A stretch of DNA of 13,143 bases from Spirochaeta sp. (GTDB lineage Bacteria; Spirochaetota; Spirochaetia; DSM-27196; Alkalispirochaetaceae), in contig JAQIBO010000258.1 of the NCBI GenBank assembly GCA_027859055.1, forward strand, positions 1 to 13,143. The letters run 5' to 3'. Positions 1 to 7,418 of the stretch are shown here, one piece after another. Every line of letters starts with the position of its first letter. Positions within the stretch are counted from its first letter, which is position 1. The notes beneath the pieces are model-generated. The model made no database searches. It saw nothing but the letters and a program-made list of their open reading frames with translations, and was not told the origin of the DNA. A program made the translations under genes and the position numbers.

Positions 1-147
1 GTCTCCGTTGGCGTCAACCAGACCGGTGCGCAGATCCCCGTACTTCTGCTGCTCTTCCATTTCCTGGACGCCCGACGCAAACGCGGTCGAGGCGATAAGC
101 AGCACCGCAAGCACTGCCATTATCGTTCGTACATGTAATTTCAACAT
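1..147 (-). CDS. Exported protein, N-terminal part (runs off left edge)
   Basis: Only the first 49 codons are in the window. The ATG at 147 follows a good Shine-Dalgarno (AGGAG, 156-160). The product opens with a classic Sec signal peptide: a short basic n-region (residues 1-8), a hydrophobic core (about 9-20) and an A-x-A cleavage site around residue 24. No cysteine follows the cleavage point, so it should be a type I signal and not a lipoprotein. The mature start is acidic and Gln/Glu-rich. The last visible residues read DANGD (45-49), which resembles the start of a calcium-binding EF-hand-like loop (DxNGDG), but this is too little to assign a family. It is the last gene visible downstream of the arsenate genes but has its own leader of more than 150 bp. 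The location (periplasm or outside) follows from the signal peptide; the function is unknown. Confidence 0.8.
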   Translation of the reverse strand, partial: MLKLHVRTIMAVLAVLLIASTAFASGVQEMEEQQKYGDLRTGLVDANGD

Positions 148-183
148 AGTTCGATCTCCTTTCTTCTGAACTCTTTCAAACAT

Positions 184-201
184 CTGCGCCCATTTGCGCA
201 G
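184..201 (-). promoter_or_regulatory. Small hairpin in the leader of the exported-protein gene
   Basis: CTGCGC (184-189) and GCGCAG (196-201) form a perfect 6-bp stem with a 6-nt loop, lying about 37 bp upstream of the start codon at 147. An AT-rich stretch (202-240) lies beyond it and could hold the promoter, but I see no clear -35/-10 pair. It could be a 5'-UTR structure or a weak end signal for transcripts from the arsenate genes. No U-tract follows the stem on the minus strand. Confidence 0.3.
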
Positions 202-254
202 GAAAAAATGAGATTTTTATGTTGATACGATTAAAATTACGTGAGAATTCGGGG

Positions 255-288
255 GCGGCCACGGGCAGGCCGCGGTCCCGGCCGCGGC
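255..288 (-). terminator. GC-rich inverted repeats after arsC (possible weak terminator)
   Basis: Just past the arsC stop there are two overlapping inverted repeats: GCGGCC (255-260) with GGCCGC (268-273), and GCCGCGG (269-275) with CCGCGGC (282-288). They would form alternative strong hairpins in the arsC mRNA. No run of U follows on the minus strand, so this is not a standard intrinsic terminator. It could be a pause, a processing site or a Rho-dependent end. Confidence 0.3.
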
Positions 289-313
289 GATCTCCCGCTT
301 CGCGCCGCCCCAA

Positions 314-772
314 TCAGCACCCGGTGGTTGAGAGCCCGAGCTCCTCCGTCACAAACGCCTTGACCGTCGCCCTGATCTGATCGCGGATCGGCCGGATCGT
401 CGCGAACTTCTCTTCCAGGGAACCGGTTGCCGCCGACGGGTCGGGAAAGGGCCAGTGGAGCCGCTTGCGTTCCGCCGGAAAGATCGGACACTTCTCCGCC
501 GCCTCGGGATCACACACGGCGATAACGTAATCAAACGCCGCCCCGGCCTGGTGCAAATCGTATACGCTCCGTGTCTCCTTGGCGCGAATATCGATACCAT
601 CTTCCAGTAACAGCTCGGCGACAACCTGGTTTATCGACCCCGGCTCGATACCGGCGCTCTGGACTTCCACAGCGTCTCCGGCGCAGGCGCGGATAAACTC
701 CTCGGTCATCTGACTGCGGGCGCTGTTGTGAATGCAGATCGCCAGGATCCGCGGTTTTGTTTGCTCAGCCAT
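314..772 (-). CDS. arsC: Arsenate reductase, low-molecular-weight phosphatase (thioredoxin-type ArsC) family
   Basis: 152 aa. Predicted to reduce arsenate to arsenite in the cytoplasm using a PTPase-like fold and a cysteine relay. The P-loop is C13-I-H-N-S-A-R19-S20. The further relay cysteines appear to be C87 (AVCD) and C95 (EKCP), and the conserved acid is D111 in the FPDP segment. The length matches the family. I chose the ATG at 772 over an upstream ATG at 820 because GGGGAGG sits just before it and because it places the P-loop at residue 13. The start overlaps the stop of the upstream arsR-arsC fusion by 8 nt (ATGGCTGA), so the two are almost certainly translated from one mRNA. A terminal Cys (C152) is extra. 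The product is clearly similar to the ArsC half of the fusion, so this looks like an old tandem duplication. A phosphotyrosine phosphatase activity cannot be excluded from sequence, but the extra cysteines favour ArsC. Confidence 0.88.
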   Translation of the reverse strand: MAEQTKPRILAICIHNSARSQMTEEFIRACAGDAVEVQSAGIEPGSINQVVAELLLEDGIDIRAKETRSVYDLHQAGAAFDYVIAVCDPEAAEKCPIFPAERKRLHWPFPDPSAATGSLEEKFATIRPIRDQIRATVKAFVTEELGLSTTGC

Positions 773-1604
773 TGGTGTGTTCCTCCCCTGTTTCATGCCG
801 GTGACGATAGGACGCCACAAACTCGTCGATTTTGTTCTTCACCTCGTCACGTATTTCCCGCGTCTGCGCGAGAATCTCTTCCTCCGTGCCGGTAAAGCCG
901 GAGGGATCGGTGAACGGCCAGTTGAGACGAACCGCAGGGCCGGGAAAAATGGGGCACTTCTCTTCCGCCTCGCGGCTGCAGACGGTGACCACATACGCAA
1001 ACGTCTTCCCTGAGCGGTATACGTCAAAGACGTCGCGCGTCTCCTTGCCGGAAATGTCGATCCCGTCCTCCGCAAGCACCTTGACCACATAGGGATTGAG
1101 CGTACCCGGCTCCAGGCCGGCACTTTCCACCAGAAACACGTCTCCCGCTGCGCGTCGCAGATACTCCTCCGCCATTTGACTTCGCGCGCTGTTGTGCACA
1201 CACACAAACAGAACTCGTCGTTTGTCACTTTCCACCGGTTTCTCCTTTGGATACGTCACCACGCACCGGCCGTCCCGCCGGATGTCCAGTCGCCACCGGA
1301 GGCGGTCGCGTATCACCAACCACTCCCGATCGTCCTCCACGCCCAGTCGCACCGTTTGTCGCACCACCGGCCACCACGGCTCGTCGGTGACGCGGTAGTA
1401 CACCAACCGCCCCTGTCGCGATTCAGCGACCACCCCGCTCCGCAGGAGTTGCCGCAACGCCCGGGAGACCGCGTATTGCGGCCGCTGCAGGACATCAACA
1501 ATTTCGGCAACACAGAGCTCCGTCGCCGCCTCGTCCAGCACGCGAACAACTTCGAGGCGCAGCTCGTCACTCAACTGTAAAAACAGGTCGGTTACCGGTA
1601 CCAC
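765..1604 (-). CDS. Fused ArsR-type repressor and arsenate reductase
   Basis: 279 aa. Residues 1 to about 115 form an ArsR/SmtB winged helix (recognition region about 44-60, beta-wing about 62-72 ending VYYRV). Residues about 128-279 form a complete ArsC domain with P-loop C135-V-H-N-S-A-R141-S142, relay cysteines C209 and C217, and D234 in FTDPSG. A linker of about 15 residues rich in K and E joins them. Such ArsR-ArsC fusions are known from other bacteria. The usual ArsR metal site in helix 3 (ELCVCDLC) is reduced here to ELCVAEIV, so only C31 remains, and sensing may use another site. The start is a GTG without an obvious ribosome binding site. A promoter -10 lies only about 7 bp upstream, so the message may be leaderless, or the true start may be slightly further in. 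It is the first gene of the unit, followed by arsC with an 8-nt overlap. It probably represses its own promoter. Confidence 0.87.
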   Translation of the reverse strand: MVPVTDLFLQLSDELRLEVVRVLDEAATELCVAEIVDVLQRPQYAVSRALRQLLRSGVVAESRQGRLVYYRVTDEPWWPVVRQTVRLGVEDDREWLVIRDRLRWRLDIRRDGRCVVTYPKEKPVESDKRRVLFVCVHNSARSQMAEEYLRRAAGDVFLVESAGLEPGTLNPYVVKVLAEDGIDISGKETRDVFDVYRSGKTFAYVVTVCSREAEEKCPIFPGPAVRLNWPFTDPSGFTGTEEEILAQTREIRDEVKNKIDEFVASYRHRHETGEEHTNG

Positions 1605-1610
1605 GGGGAC

Positions 1611-1639
1611 AATATATGCACATATGCGCTATTATGCAA
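1611..1639 (-). promoter_or_regulatory. Promoter and probable ArsR operator of the arsRC unit
   Basis: On the minus strand TTGCAT (1634-1639) and TATATT (1611-1616) are 17 bp apart, fitting a sigma-70 promoter with a good -10 and a weak -35. Between them lies an imperfect palindrome centred on CATATG (1621-1626) with core GCACATATGCGC (1618-1629), which also reads as a tandem repeat ATATGCAC/ATATGCGC (1614-1629). This AT-rich dyad inside the promoter is where ArsR-family repressors usually bind. An alternative promoter (TTTACA with CATAAT, 15-bp gap) lies slightly upstream and would be blocked by the same operator. Confidence 0.5.
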
Positions 1640-1692
1640 GTGTTTTTTGGTTGTAAAAGCAACAACGGCCGGATACGATCACGGCACCACAG

Positions 1693-1914
1693 ATGCAAAA
1701 GACAGAACGCAACCGGGCCCGCCTCCTGGAAGGTCCGGTCGGGCCGACCCTTTTCAACCTGGCCGTCCCGATGGTCTTCGGTATCCTCAGTATGGTCGCC
1801 TACAACCTGGCGGACACCTTTTTCGTCGGGCGCCTCGGCCGCGATCAGCTCGCGGCGCTGAGTTTCACCTTTCCGGTAGTGCTTACGATCGGCAGCCTCG
1901 CCCAGGGACTCTAT
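1693..1914 (+). pseudogene. MATE-family efflux pump, N-terminal fragment
   Basis: Residues 1 to about 74 are a clear MATE multidrug/sodium antiporter start: an amphipathic lead (RLLEGPVGPTLFNLAVPM), the first membrane helix with MVAYNLADTFFVGRLG, and the second helix region LAALSFTFPVVLTIGSLAQGL. MATE proteins are about 450 aa with 12 helices. Here the homology stops after LAQGL: the expected GxxxxISRxxG segment is missing, and the frame then runs antisense through the gene at 1975-2199 until a stop at 2344-2346. No other plus frame continues the family. It is therefore a truncated remnant and not a working pump. No clear ribosome binding site precedes the ATG. It is divergent from arsR-arsC across an 88-bp gap holding the ArsR operator. 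Because ArsK, a MATE protein, exports arsenite, this may be the decayed pump of the arsenic module (inference). Confidence 0.7.
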
Positions 1915-1974
1915 CTGGTAGTCAGTGCCGGCCTCAACGTACTGAAACGCCCCCTCACCGCCGCGGGATCCGGT

Positions 1975-2199
1975 TCAATCTCCCTCGCCGTAAAACCACT
2001 TCTGCGTCGGTGTGTCGTCCCAAACGATCTCATCGTGATCCGAATCGAACTCCGTTTCCAAAACATGGCGCACCCACCTCACGGCGGTTTCCCGTTTGCG
2101 GAACTTCATGACCCGCTCCGAGTGCTCTACCGTAACGGTCACGTGAACGTGCGTCCCGTACCCGGTGAACTTGTCAACTTTTACGTGTACCCGTGCCAT
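1975..2199 (-). CDS. Small conserved-looking protein of unknown function
   Basis: 74 aa, soluble, with a basic N-terminal half rich in H, V, K and R and an acidic C-terminal half with two Trp residues (DSDHDEIVWDD). The N-terminal part has a beta-hairpin-like alternation (VHVKVDKF, THVHVTVTVEHS). I recognise no family. It begins 37 bp after the HD-GYP stop on the same strand, so it is probably the second gene of that transcription unit. The start is odd: the ATG at 2199 is immediately preceded by ATG-TAA, a one-codon reading frame, and no strong ribosome binding site is visible, so expression may be weak. The same frame stays open well past the TGA stop at 1975-1977. Its 3' end abuts the truncated MATE gene from the other side. 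Confidence 0.5.
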   Translation of the reverse strand: MARVHVKVDKFTGYGTHVHVTVTVEHSERVMKFRKRETAVRWVRHVLETEFDSDHDEIVWDDTPTQKWFYGEGD

Positions 2200-2236
2200 T
2201 TACATGAAACCCGACAGCAGGAGCGGCACCTGTCGA

Positions 2237-3103
2237 TCACGAACGATCGACCGCCTCTCGCACCTTCAGCCGCCGCGAGGGAAGCGCTGAGAGGACACTC
2301 CGCACGGCCCGTCGGTCCGGTTGCGGCATGTACAGCGTGGTGGTGACCTCCTGCAGCTCCAAGTCAAACGTCTCTCCGTGGCGGTGCAGCGCAAACCGCC
2401 CGCGGCAACTGGGACACACCGTCGTGTCGCCGTCATGGGCGTCCTCCGACGGCGCGATCATCGGTCCACACACCGGACAGTTCAGCATTAAATGCTCTTC
2501 CCCGGCGTGACCGAGCACGTGCGACAACGCACCGTCGCGGAACAGACTGGCCATCGCCTCGGCAGCGGCAGGGTCAAACTGACGCCCCGCCTCCTCGGTA
2601 ACAATTGCGATGGCCCGGTCGCCGGTCATCCCCGCCCGATACGCCCGGGTGCTGGTCATCGCGTCAAAGGCGTCGGCAACGCCGAGGATGCGGCCGATCA
2701 CGGTGAGGGACGCCCCCGGGCGGCGCGTCGGATATCCCTCGCCATCGTACCGCTCGTGGTGTTCCAGGATCGCCTCCCGGACGATCGCGGCAAGCGGATG
2801 ATCACCAAGGGCGGCCACGCCGGCTTCAGGGTGCTGATGCATCAGGGCAAACTCGTCGTTGGTGAGGGCGCCTTTCTTGTTCAGCACCGTGTCGGATACT
2901 CCAACCTTTCCCAGATCGTGCACCAGACCGCCCAGGCGCACGACAAACACGTCATCTTTGGCGAGTCCCATCTCTTCGGCAAGCAGTTTCCCGTATTGGC
3001 TGACCCGCCATGCATGGCCACCGGTATAGGCATCTCGCGCCTCCACAAAGGAGGCCATCGTAAGAAGCGACTCCAGTACTTCCCGTTCTATCTTTACTGT
3101 CAT
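2237..3103 (-). CDS. HD-GYP domain protein with C-terminal zinc ribbon (predicted c-di-GMP phosphodiesterase)
   Basis: 288 aa, cytoplasmic, no membrane segment. Residues about 12-190 form an HD-GYP domain, the family that hydrolyses cyclic di-GMP. Visible motifs are GGH (H30), the HD pair H62-D63 in HDLGKVGV, HHERYDGEGYP with H115, H116 and the GYP signature at 123-125, and D144 in the VADAFDAMT helix. The metal and signature residues are intact, so the domain should be active. Residues 209-233 hold two CPxC knuckles (C209/C212 and C230/C233), a zinc ribbon, followed by a charged tail. No receiver or sensor domain precedes the HD-GYP part, so the ribbon is the only candidate for a control or partner-binding element. 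It is divergent from the giant sensor kinase across 97 bp, which suggests functional linkage, and a small unknown gene follows it. The start at 3103 has no strong Shine-Dalgarno; the protein begins directly with the family's first helix. Confidence 0.9.
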   Translation of the reverse strand: MTVKIEREVLESLLTMASFVEARDAYTGGHAWRVSQYGKLLAEEMGLAKDDVFVVRLGGLVHDLGKVGVSDTVLNKKGALTNDEFALMHQHPEAGVAALGDHPLAAIVREAILEHHERYDGEGYPTRRPGASLTVIGRILGVADAFDAMTSTRAYRAGMTGDRAIAIVTEEAGRQFDPAAAEAMASLFRDGALSHVLGHAGEEHLMLNCPVCGPMIAPSEDAHDGDTTVCPSCRGRFALHRHGETFDLELQEVTTTLYMPQPDRRAVRSVLSALPSRRLKVREAVDRS

Positions 3104-3117
3104 AGTTGCATCAGCTT

Positions 3118-3146
3118 ATCATATTGGCGCGTTTTGTCATTGTCGC
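3118..3146 (-). promoter_or_regulatory. Candidate promoter of the HD-GYP gene
   Basis: On the minus strand GCGACA (3141-3146; 4 of 6 consensus bases) and TATGAT (3118-3123; 5 of 6) are 17 bp apart. Transcription would start near 3111, giving a leader of under 10 nt before the ATG at 3103. This would fit the absence of a ribosome binding site. The opposite promoter for the kinase must share this 97-bp gap, but I could not place it convincingly. Confidence 0.35.
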
Positions 3147-3200
3147 GCGATCTGATTTGAGCCACACTACGAAGATGCCGCTTACCTCCGTGGGGTTTTC

Positions 3201-6200
3201 ATGTCTGAATCCGTGAAGAAGCGCATCCTCTTGGTAGAGGATGAAGCCCTCCTCGCCATGAATGAGAAGATGCAACTGGAGAGGTACGGGTATTCCGTCA
3301 AAACAGTCACAACCGGTGAGAAAGCTGTAGAAACGGTTCATACTTCGCCTGATATCGACTTGATCCTTATGGATATCGATCTTGGTGCCGGGATCGACGG
3401 AACGCAAGCCGCCGAGACCATTTTGCAAGTGCGGGACGTTCCCATAGTTTTCCTCTCTTCTCATACGGAACCTGAAATCGTTGAGAAGACGGAGAAGATC
3501 ACCTCATATGGGTATGTCGTGAAAAACTCCAACATCGCCGTCCTGGACGCGTCCATCAAAATGGCGTTCAAACTGTTTGAGTCACGCCGCCTGGCGGATG
3601 ATACGTTCACCCATTCGATCAATGGTTTCTGTGTTCACCGCGCCATTCGTACCGAACTGGGGAAGATCCATGATTGCGAATACCTCCGGGTCAACGGTGC
3701 CTACGAGCGGCACACTGGGTTGCTCTCTCAGGACATCATAGGCCGTACCATCCGCGACCTCTATCCCGGATCGGAAGCGGACGACGTGATCCATCTGTAC
3801 GATGAGGTCCTCTCCGGCCGTGCAGACGCCCGGCAGGAGATCTACTTCGAACCAACGCAATCCTGGTATGAGTTGAATATCTTCAATACCCAGGAGGACG
3901 AGTTCACGGTGGTGGTACACAACATCACGGAGCGCAAGCAGGCGGAAGATGAACTCAATCGGTTCAAAACGATCTCAGACACTGCCGTGTACGGCAAGGC
4001 GATCTCCGATCTGAACGGCAATCTGCTATACGTGAACCGCTTCTTCGCCACCATTCATGGGTATGAACCGGAGGAGCTCGTTGGAAAACATCTGTCTGTT
4101 TTTCACAATGAGCACCAGTTGGACGTGGTACACGATCTGACAACGACTCTGCTCCGTGACGGGAGTTTTCAGTCTACAAAGGTCTGGCATTGTCACAAGG
4201 ACGGCACTGAATTTCCGATGTTCATGAACGGGGTCGTTCTCAACGACGAAAACGGCACACCTCAATACATGGCTGTTTCGGCCGTCGATATGACTGAACG
4301 TGAGCGTCTGGTGGGGGAATTACGAAAGGAACACGAACTCGCCACGCGTATTATTGAAGACGGTCCGGTCGCTATCACTCAGGTTGACCGTGACGGGAAG
4401 ATCGTCTTCGCCACTAGTTATGCACAACAGCTCTTAGGATTGGCCGAGAGCGCAACAGAAACCCTGAGCTACAATTCACCGGAGTGGCACATCACCGACA
4501 TTGACGGGTCACCATTCCACGAAGAGCAGTTACCGTTTCGTCAAGTTATGTCCACTGGTCAGGCGGTCCACGACGTTCAGCATGCGATTAGCAAACCGGG
4601 TACTCGGAAAATCCTGAGCATAAACGGCGCGCCACTACACGATGAACACGGTCGGATTGATCGGGTTGTCTTTGCGATTGAGGACATCACCGCACGCACG
4701 CAGTTTGAACACGAGGTGACCAGCCAGAAGCAGTACCGCGAAGCTATCCTTGAGACTACAACTGACGGGTTTTGGGTAGTCACCCCGGATAAACACATCA
4801 CCGACGTGAACGCCGCGTACTGCCGTATGTCCGGGTATAGCGCGGATGAACTCATACGCATGGAGATCAACGATCTCGACGCCATCGAGAATCCACGGGA
4901 AACGGCTGAGCGCATGCGACGAATCGTGAAGAATGGCTCCGAAACCTTTGAGACGCAACACCGGCGAAAAGATGGGTCCATTCTTGACGTGGAAGTGAGT
5001 GCGTCCCGCCTGGACCGGGAAGACGGTATGTACCTGGTCTGTTTCTGCCGAGATATCTCGCAACGACGAGAGATGCAACAACAGCTTGAGGCGAGTCGGA
5101 AACGGTACCAGACCCTCGTTGAGAGTTCTCCCGACATCATCTATCTCTTTGGAACAAAAAGCGGGGGCATATTCTGGTCGGAAGCGGTTCGTCGGCTACT
5201 TGGATATGACCCGAGTGATATCGTACACGACCCGTTCCTGTGGAAGCAGTCTATCCATCCTGACGACAAACCGTTGGTAGAGATGGCGATCACCGGCGCG
5301 ATTGAGGGAGAACCCTACGACATAGAATATCGCATACGAACCGTCCACGATGATTGGGTCTGGCTCCGGGACAAGCTCATAGACAGAACAGAGCAGGATG
5401 GTGAGATCATTTTGCAGGGACATGCGACGGATATCACCAAACAGAAATACCAGAAAGAAGCGCTGGAAAAAGAGCGCCACCGCCTGTCCGCAATCATCGA
5501 CGGCACCGACGTCGGTACCTGGGAATGGAATATACAAACCGGTGAAACCCGTTTCAACGAGAAGTGGGCAGCGCTAATTGGATACACCCTTGATGAGATC
5601 TCACCAGTATCAATAGAAACGTGGGAACGGTTTGCCCACCCTGATGACCTGCGCCGTTCAGAACAGTTGCTTCATGCCCACTTCACCGGTGATACCGAGA
5701 GGTATGAGATTGAGGCGCGCATGCGCCATAAGGACGGGCATTGGGTATGGGTCCTCGACCGGGGAAAAGTTGCAAGATGGACCGAGGATGGAAAACCTGA
5801 ATGGATCTTTGGAACGCACCAGGAGATCACCGAACGCAAGCAGGCTGAAGAAGACCTGCACACAATATCAAACATGCAATCGATCATCCTGAAAATGGCA
5901 TCAGACTACATCAACAAATCTACCGAGCATGTAGATGACACTATCAACGTTTCTCTCCAGGAAATTGGCGAATTTGTTGAGGCCGACCGAGCGTACGTCT
6001 TCGAATATGACTGGGTACAGGATGTCGCGAACAATACGTACGAATGGTGCAATGAAGGAGTGAGTCCTGAAATAGATAACCTGCAAGGCGTCCCGAATAC
6101 AGTTATGGAACACTTAGTGGAAGCCCATAGAAATGGCGAAGACATCAGTATCGAGGACGTAATGCAACTACCGCCAGATGACGGAGTACGGCAAGTCCTC

Positions 6201-7394
6201 GAGCCGCAAGGTGTCAGGAGTATTCTGACACTTCCCATGATGAGGCAGAGTGAATGTATCGGGTTCGTCGGATTCGATTCCGTCCGAGAAACGAAAAAAT
6301 ACTCCGAGACAGAGAAGACGTTACTGAGAGTATTTTCCGAGATGTTGGTCAATATCGGGCACAGAGAGAACCTGGAAAAGAACCTCATTCACGCCAAAGA
6401 ACAAGCTGATGAGAGCAATGCCGATCTTACCGCAATTGTTGAGGGCACCATCGATAGTATTTGGTCCTTCGACAAAAACTATAATATTCGGTATATCAAT
6501 GATCGATTTCGGAACGATTTTCACGCGGCGTTCGGTTTCTGGCTTGAAAAAGGTAGCAATCTGATCGACGCCCTTCCCGAAGCTCTCAGGCCGATATGGA
6601 AACCCCGTTATGACAGGGTGTTGTCCAACGAACAGTTCACAATTACTGATGAAGTCGAAACGGTCAGCGGAACCCAGTTTGTTCAAGTGAGCTTTAACCC
6701 GATAGTAAACGGCGACAGGGTTATCGGAGGGTCCTGCTTCGGGAGCAACATCACCGACCGAAAGATCGCGGAGATAGAAATCCAGAAACAACTGCACGAG
6801 AAAGAGACGCTCCTTCGTGAAGTCCATCATCGAGTCAAGAACAACATGGCTACGATTGAGAGCCTCTTGTCGCTACAAATTGGTTCAACGGCACATGCTG
6901 AGGTGAAATCCGCATTGCAGGATACCATCGCTCGCGTTCAGAGCACACGGGTTCTGTATGACAAGTTGTTAGGGAGCGATGACCTTAACGAGGTATCAAT
7001 CCAGCCCTATGCGAACGGTCTCATAGATGCAATCGTCAGGGTTTTCGACCTTGAGAAAACCATTACCATCGAACGGGATATCGCCGATTTCAGGATGGGG
7101 CCGAAGAAAACGTTCTTCCTCGGTATTATCATCAATGAGCTTTTGACCAACGTGTTCAAGTACTCTTTCAAAGATCGTGACGGCGGAGAGGTATCTGTAT
7201 CTATCGGTACGGATGATAGCACCGTGACGCTGAGCATCCAGGATAACGGTGTTGGATTTGACGAAAGAACGTTAAAAAACAAATCACCCGGGTTTGGCCT
7301 CACCGTTGTCAAGATGCTGGTTGAGCAATCAGGCGGCACACACAGTCAGTCGAATGACAATGGAGCCAGGAGTGTTGTGCGGTTTGAATTATAA
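3201..7394 (+). CDS. Large soluble sensor histidine kinase: receiver, seven PAS-like domains, GAF, HisKA_2, HATPase
   Basis: 1397 aa without membrane segments, so a cytoplasmic sensor. In order: a receiver domain (about 8-125; acidic pair E13/D14, phosphoacceptor D58, S86/S87, K108 in GYVVKNS); PAS-like domains at about 137-248, 254-370, 380-500, 511-625, 634-750 and 760-880, most ending in a DIT-x-R/K linker; a GAF domain (about 890-1055); a last PAS (about 1074-1190); HisKA_2 (about 1204-1280) with the likely phospho-His H1210 in EVHHRVKNN; and the ATPase with N-box N1312-E-L-L-x-N1317, D1348-N-G-x-G, and G1364-F-G-L. All catalytic signatures are present. The receiver is at the N-terminus, so the kinase domain may answer to an upstream phosphodonor as well as to the PAS/GAF ligands. 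There is no DNA-binding output. The start at 3201 has only a weak GGGG upstream. Divergent from the HD-GYP gene, it may control c-di-GMP turnover (inference). The signals sensed are unknown. Confidence 0.93.
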   Translation: MSESVKKRILLVEDEALLAMNEKMQLERYGYSVKTVTTGEKAVETVHTSPDIDLILMDIDLGAGIDGTQAAETILQVRDVPIVFLSSHTEPEIVEKTEKITSYGYVVKNSNIAVLDASIKMAFKLFESRRLADDTFTHSINGFCVHRAIRTELGKIHDCEYLRVNGAYERHTGLLSQDIIGRTIRDLYPGSEADDVIHLYDEVLSGRADARQEIYFEPTQSWYELNIFNTQEDEFTVVVHNITERKQAEDELNRFKTISDTAVYGKAISDLNGNLLYVNRFFATIHGYEPEELVGKHLSVFHNEHQLDVVHDLTTTLLRDGSFQSTKVWHCHKDGTEFPMFMNGVVLNDENGTPQYMAVSAVDMTERERLVGELRKEHELATRIIEDGPVAITQVDRDGKIVFATSYAQQLLGLAESATETLSYNSPEWHITDIDGSPFHEEQLPFRQVMSTGQAVHDVQHAISKPGTRKILSINGAPLHDEHGRIDRVVFAIEDITARTQFEHEVTSQKQYREAILETTTDGFWVVTPDKHITDVNAAYCRMSGYSADELIRMEINDLDAIENPRETAERMRRIVKNGSETFETQHRRKDGSILDVEVSASRLDREDGMYLVCFCRDISQRREMQQQLEASRKRYQTLVESSPDIIYLFGTKSGGIFWSEAVRRLLGYDPSDIVHDPFLWKQSIHPDDKPLVEMAITGAIEGEPYDIEYRIRTVHDDWVWLRDKLIDRTEQDGEIILQGHATDITKQKYQKEALEKERHRLSAIIDGTDVGTWEWNIQTGETRFNEKWAALIGYTLDEISPVSIETWERFAHPDDLRRSEQLLHAHFTGDTERYEIEARMRHKDGHWVWVLDRGKVARWTEDGKPEWIFGTHQEITERKQAEEDLHTISNMQSIILKMASDYINKSTEHVDDTINVSLQEIGEFVEADRAYVFEYDWVQDVANNTYEWCNEGVSPEIDNLQGVPNTVMEHLVEAHRNGEDISIEDVMQLPPDDGVRQVLEPQGVRSILTLPMMRQSECIGFVGFDSVRETKKYSETEKTLLRVFSEMLVNIGHRENLEKNLIHAKEQADESNADLTAIVEGTIDSIWSFDKNYNIRYINDRFRNDFHAAFGFWLEKGSNLIDALPEALRPIWKPRYDRVLSNEQFTITDEVETVSGTQFVQVSFNPIVNGDRVIGGSCFGSNITDRKIAEIEIQKQLHEKETLLREVHHRVKNNMATIESLLSLQIGSTAHAEVKSALQDTIARVQSTRVLYDKLLGSDDLNEVSIQPYANGLIDAIVRVFDLEKTITIERDIADFRMGPKKTFFLGIIINELLTNVFKYSFKDRDGGEVSVSIGTDDSTVTLSIQDNGVGFDERTLKNKSPGFGLTVVKMLVEQSGGTHSQSNDNGARSVVRFEL

Positions 7395-7418
7395 GAGCAG
7401 CAACGGCCCGAATAATGT

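Noticed and set aside
839..1228. Arg-rich 129-aa frame on the minus strand
   Set aside because: A frame-shifted shadow of the ArsC domain of the fusion gene, with low-complexity Arg/Ser content.
1915..2346. Continuation of the MATE reading frame to a 217-aa product
   Set aside because: After residue ~74 the translation has no membrane helices and runs antisense to the gene at 1975-2199. It is read-through after the break.
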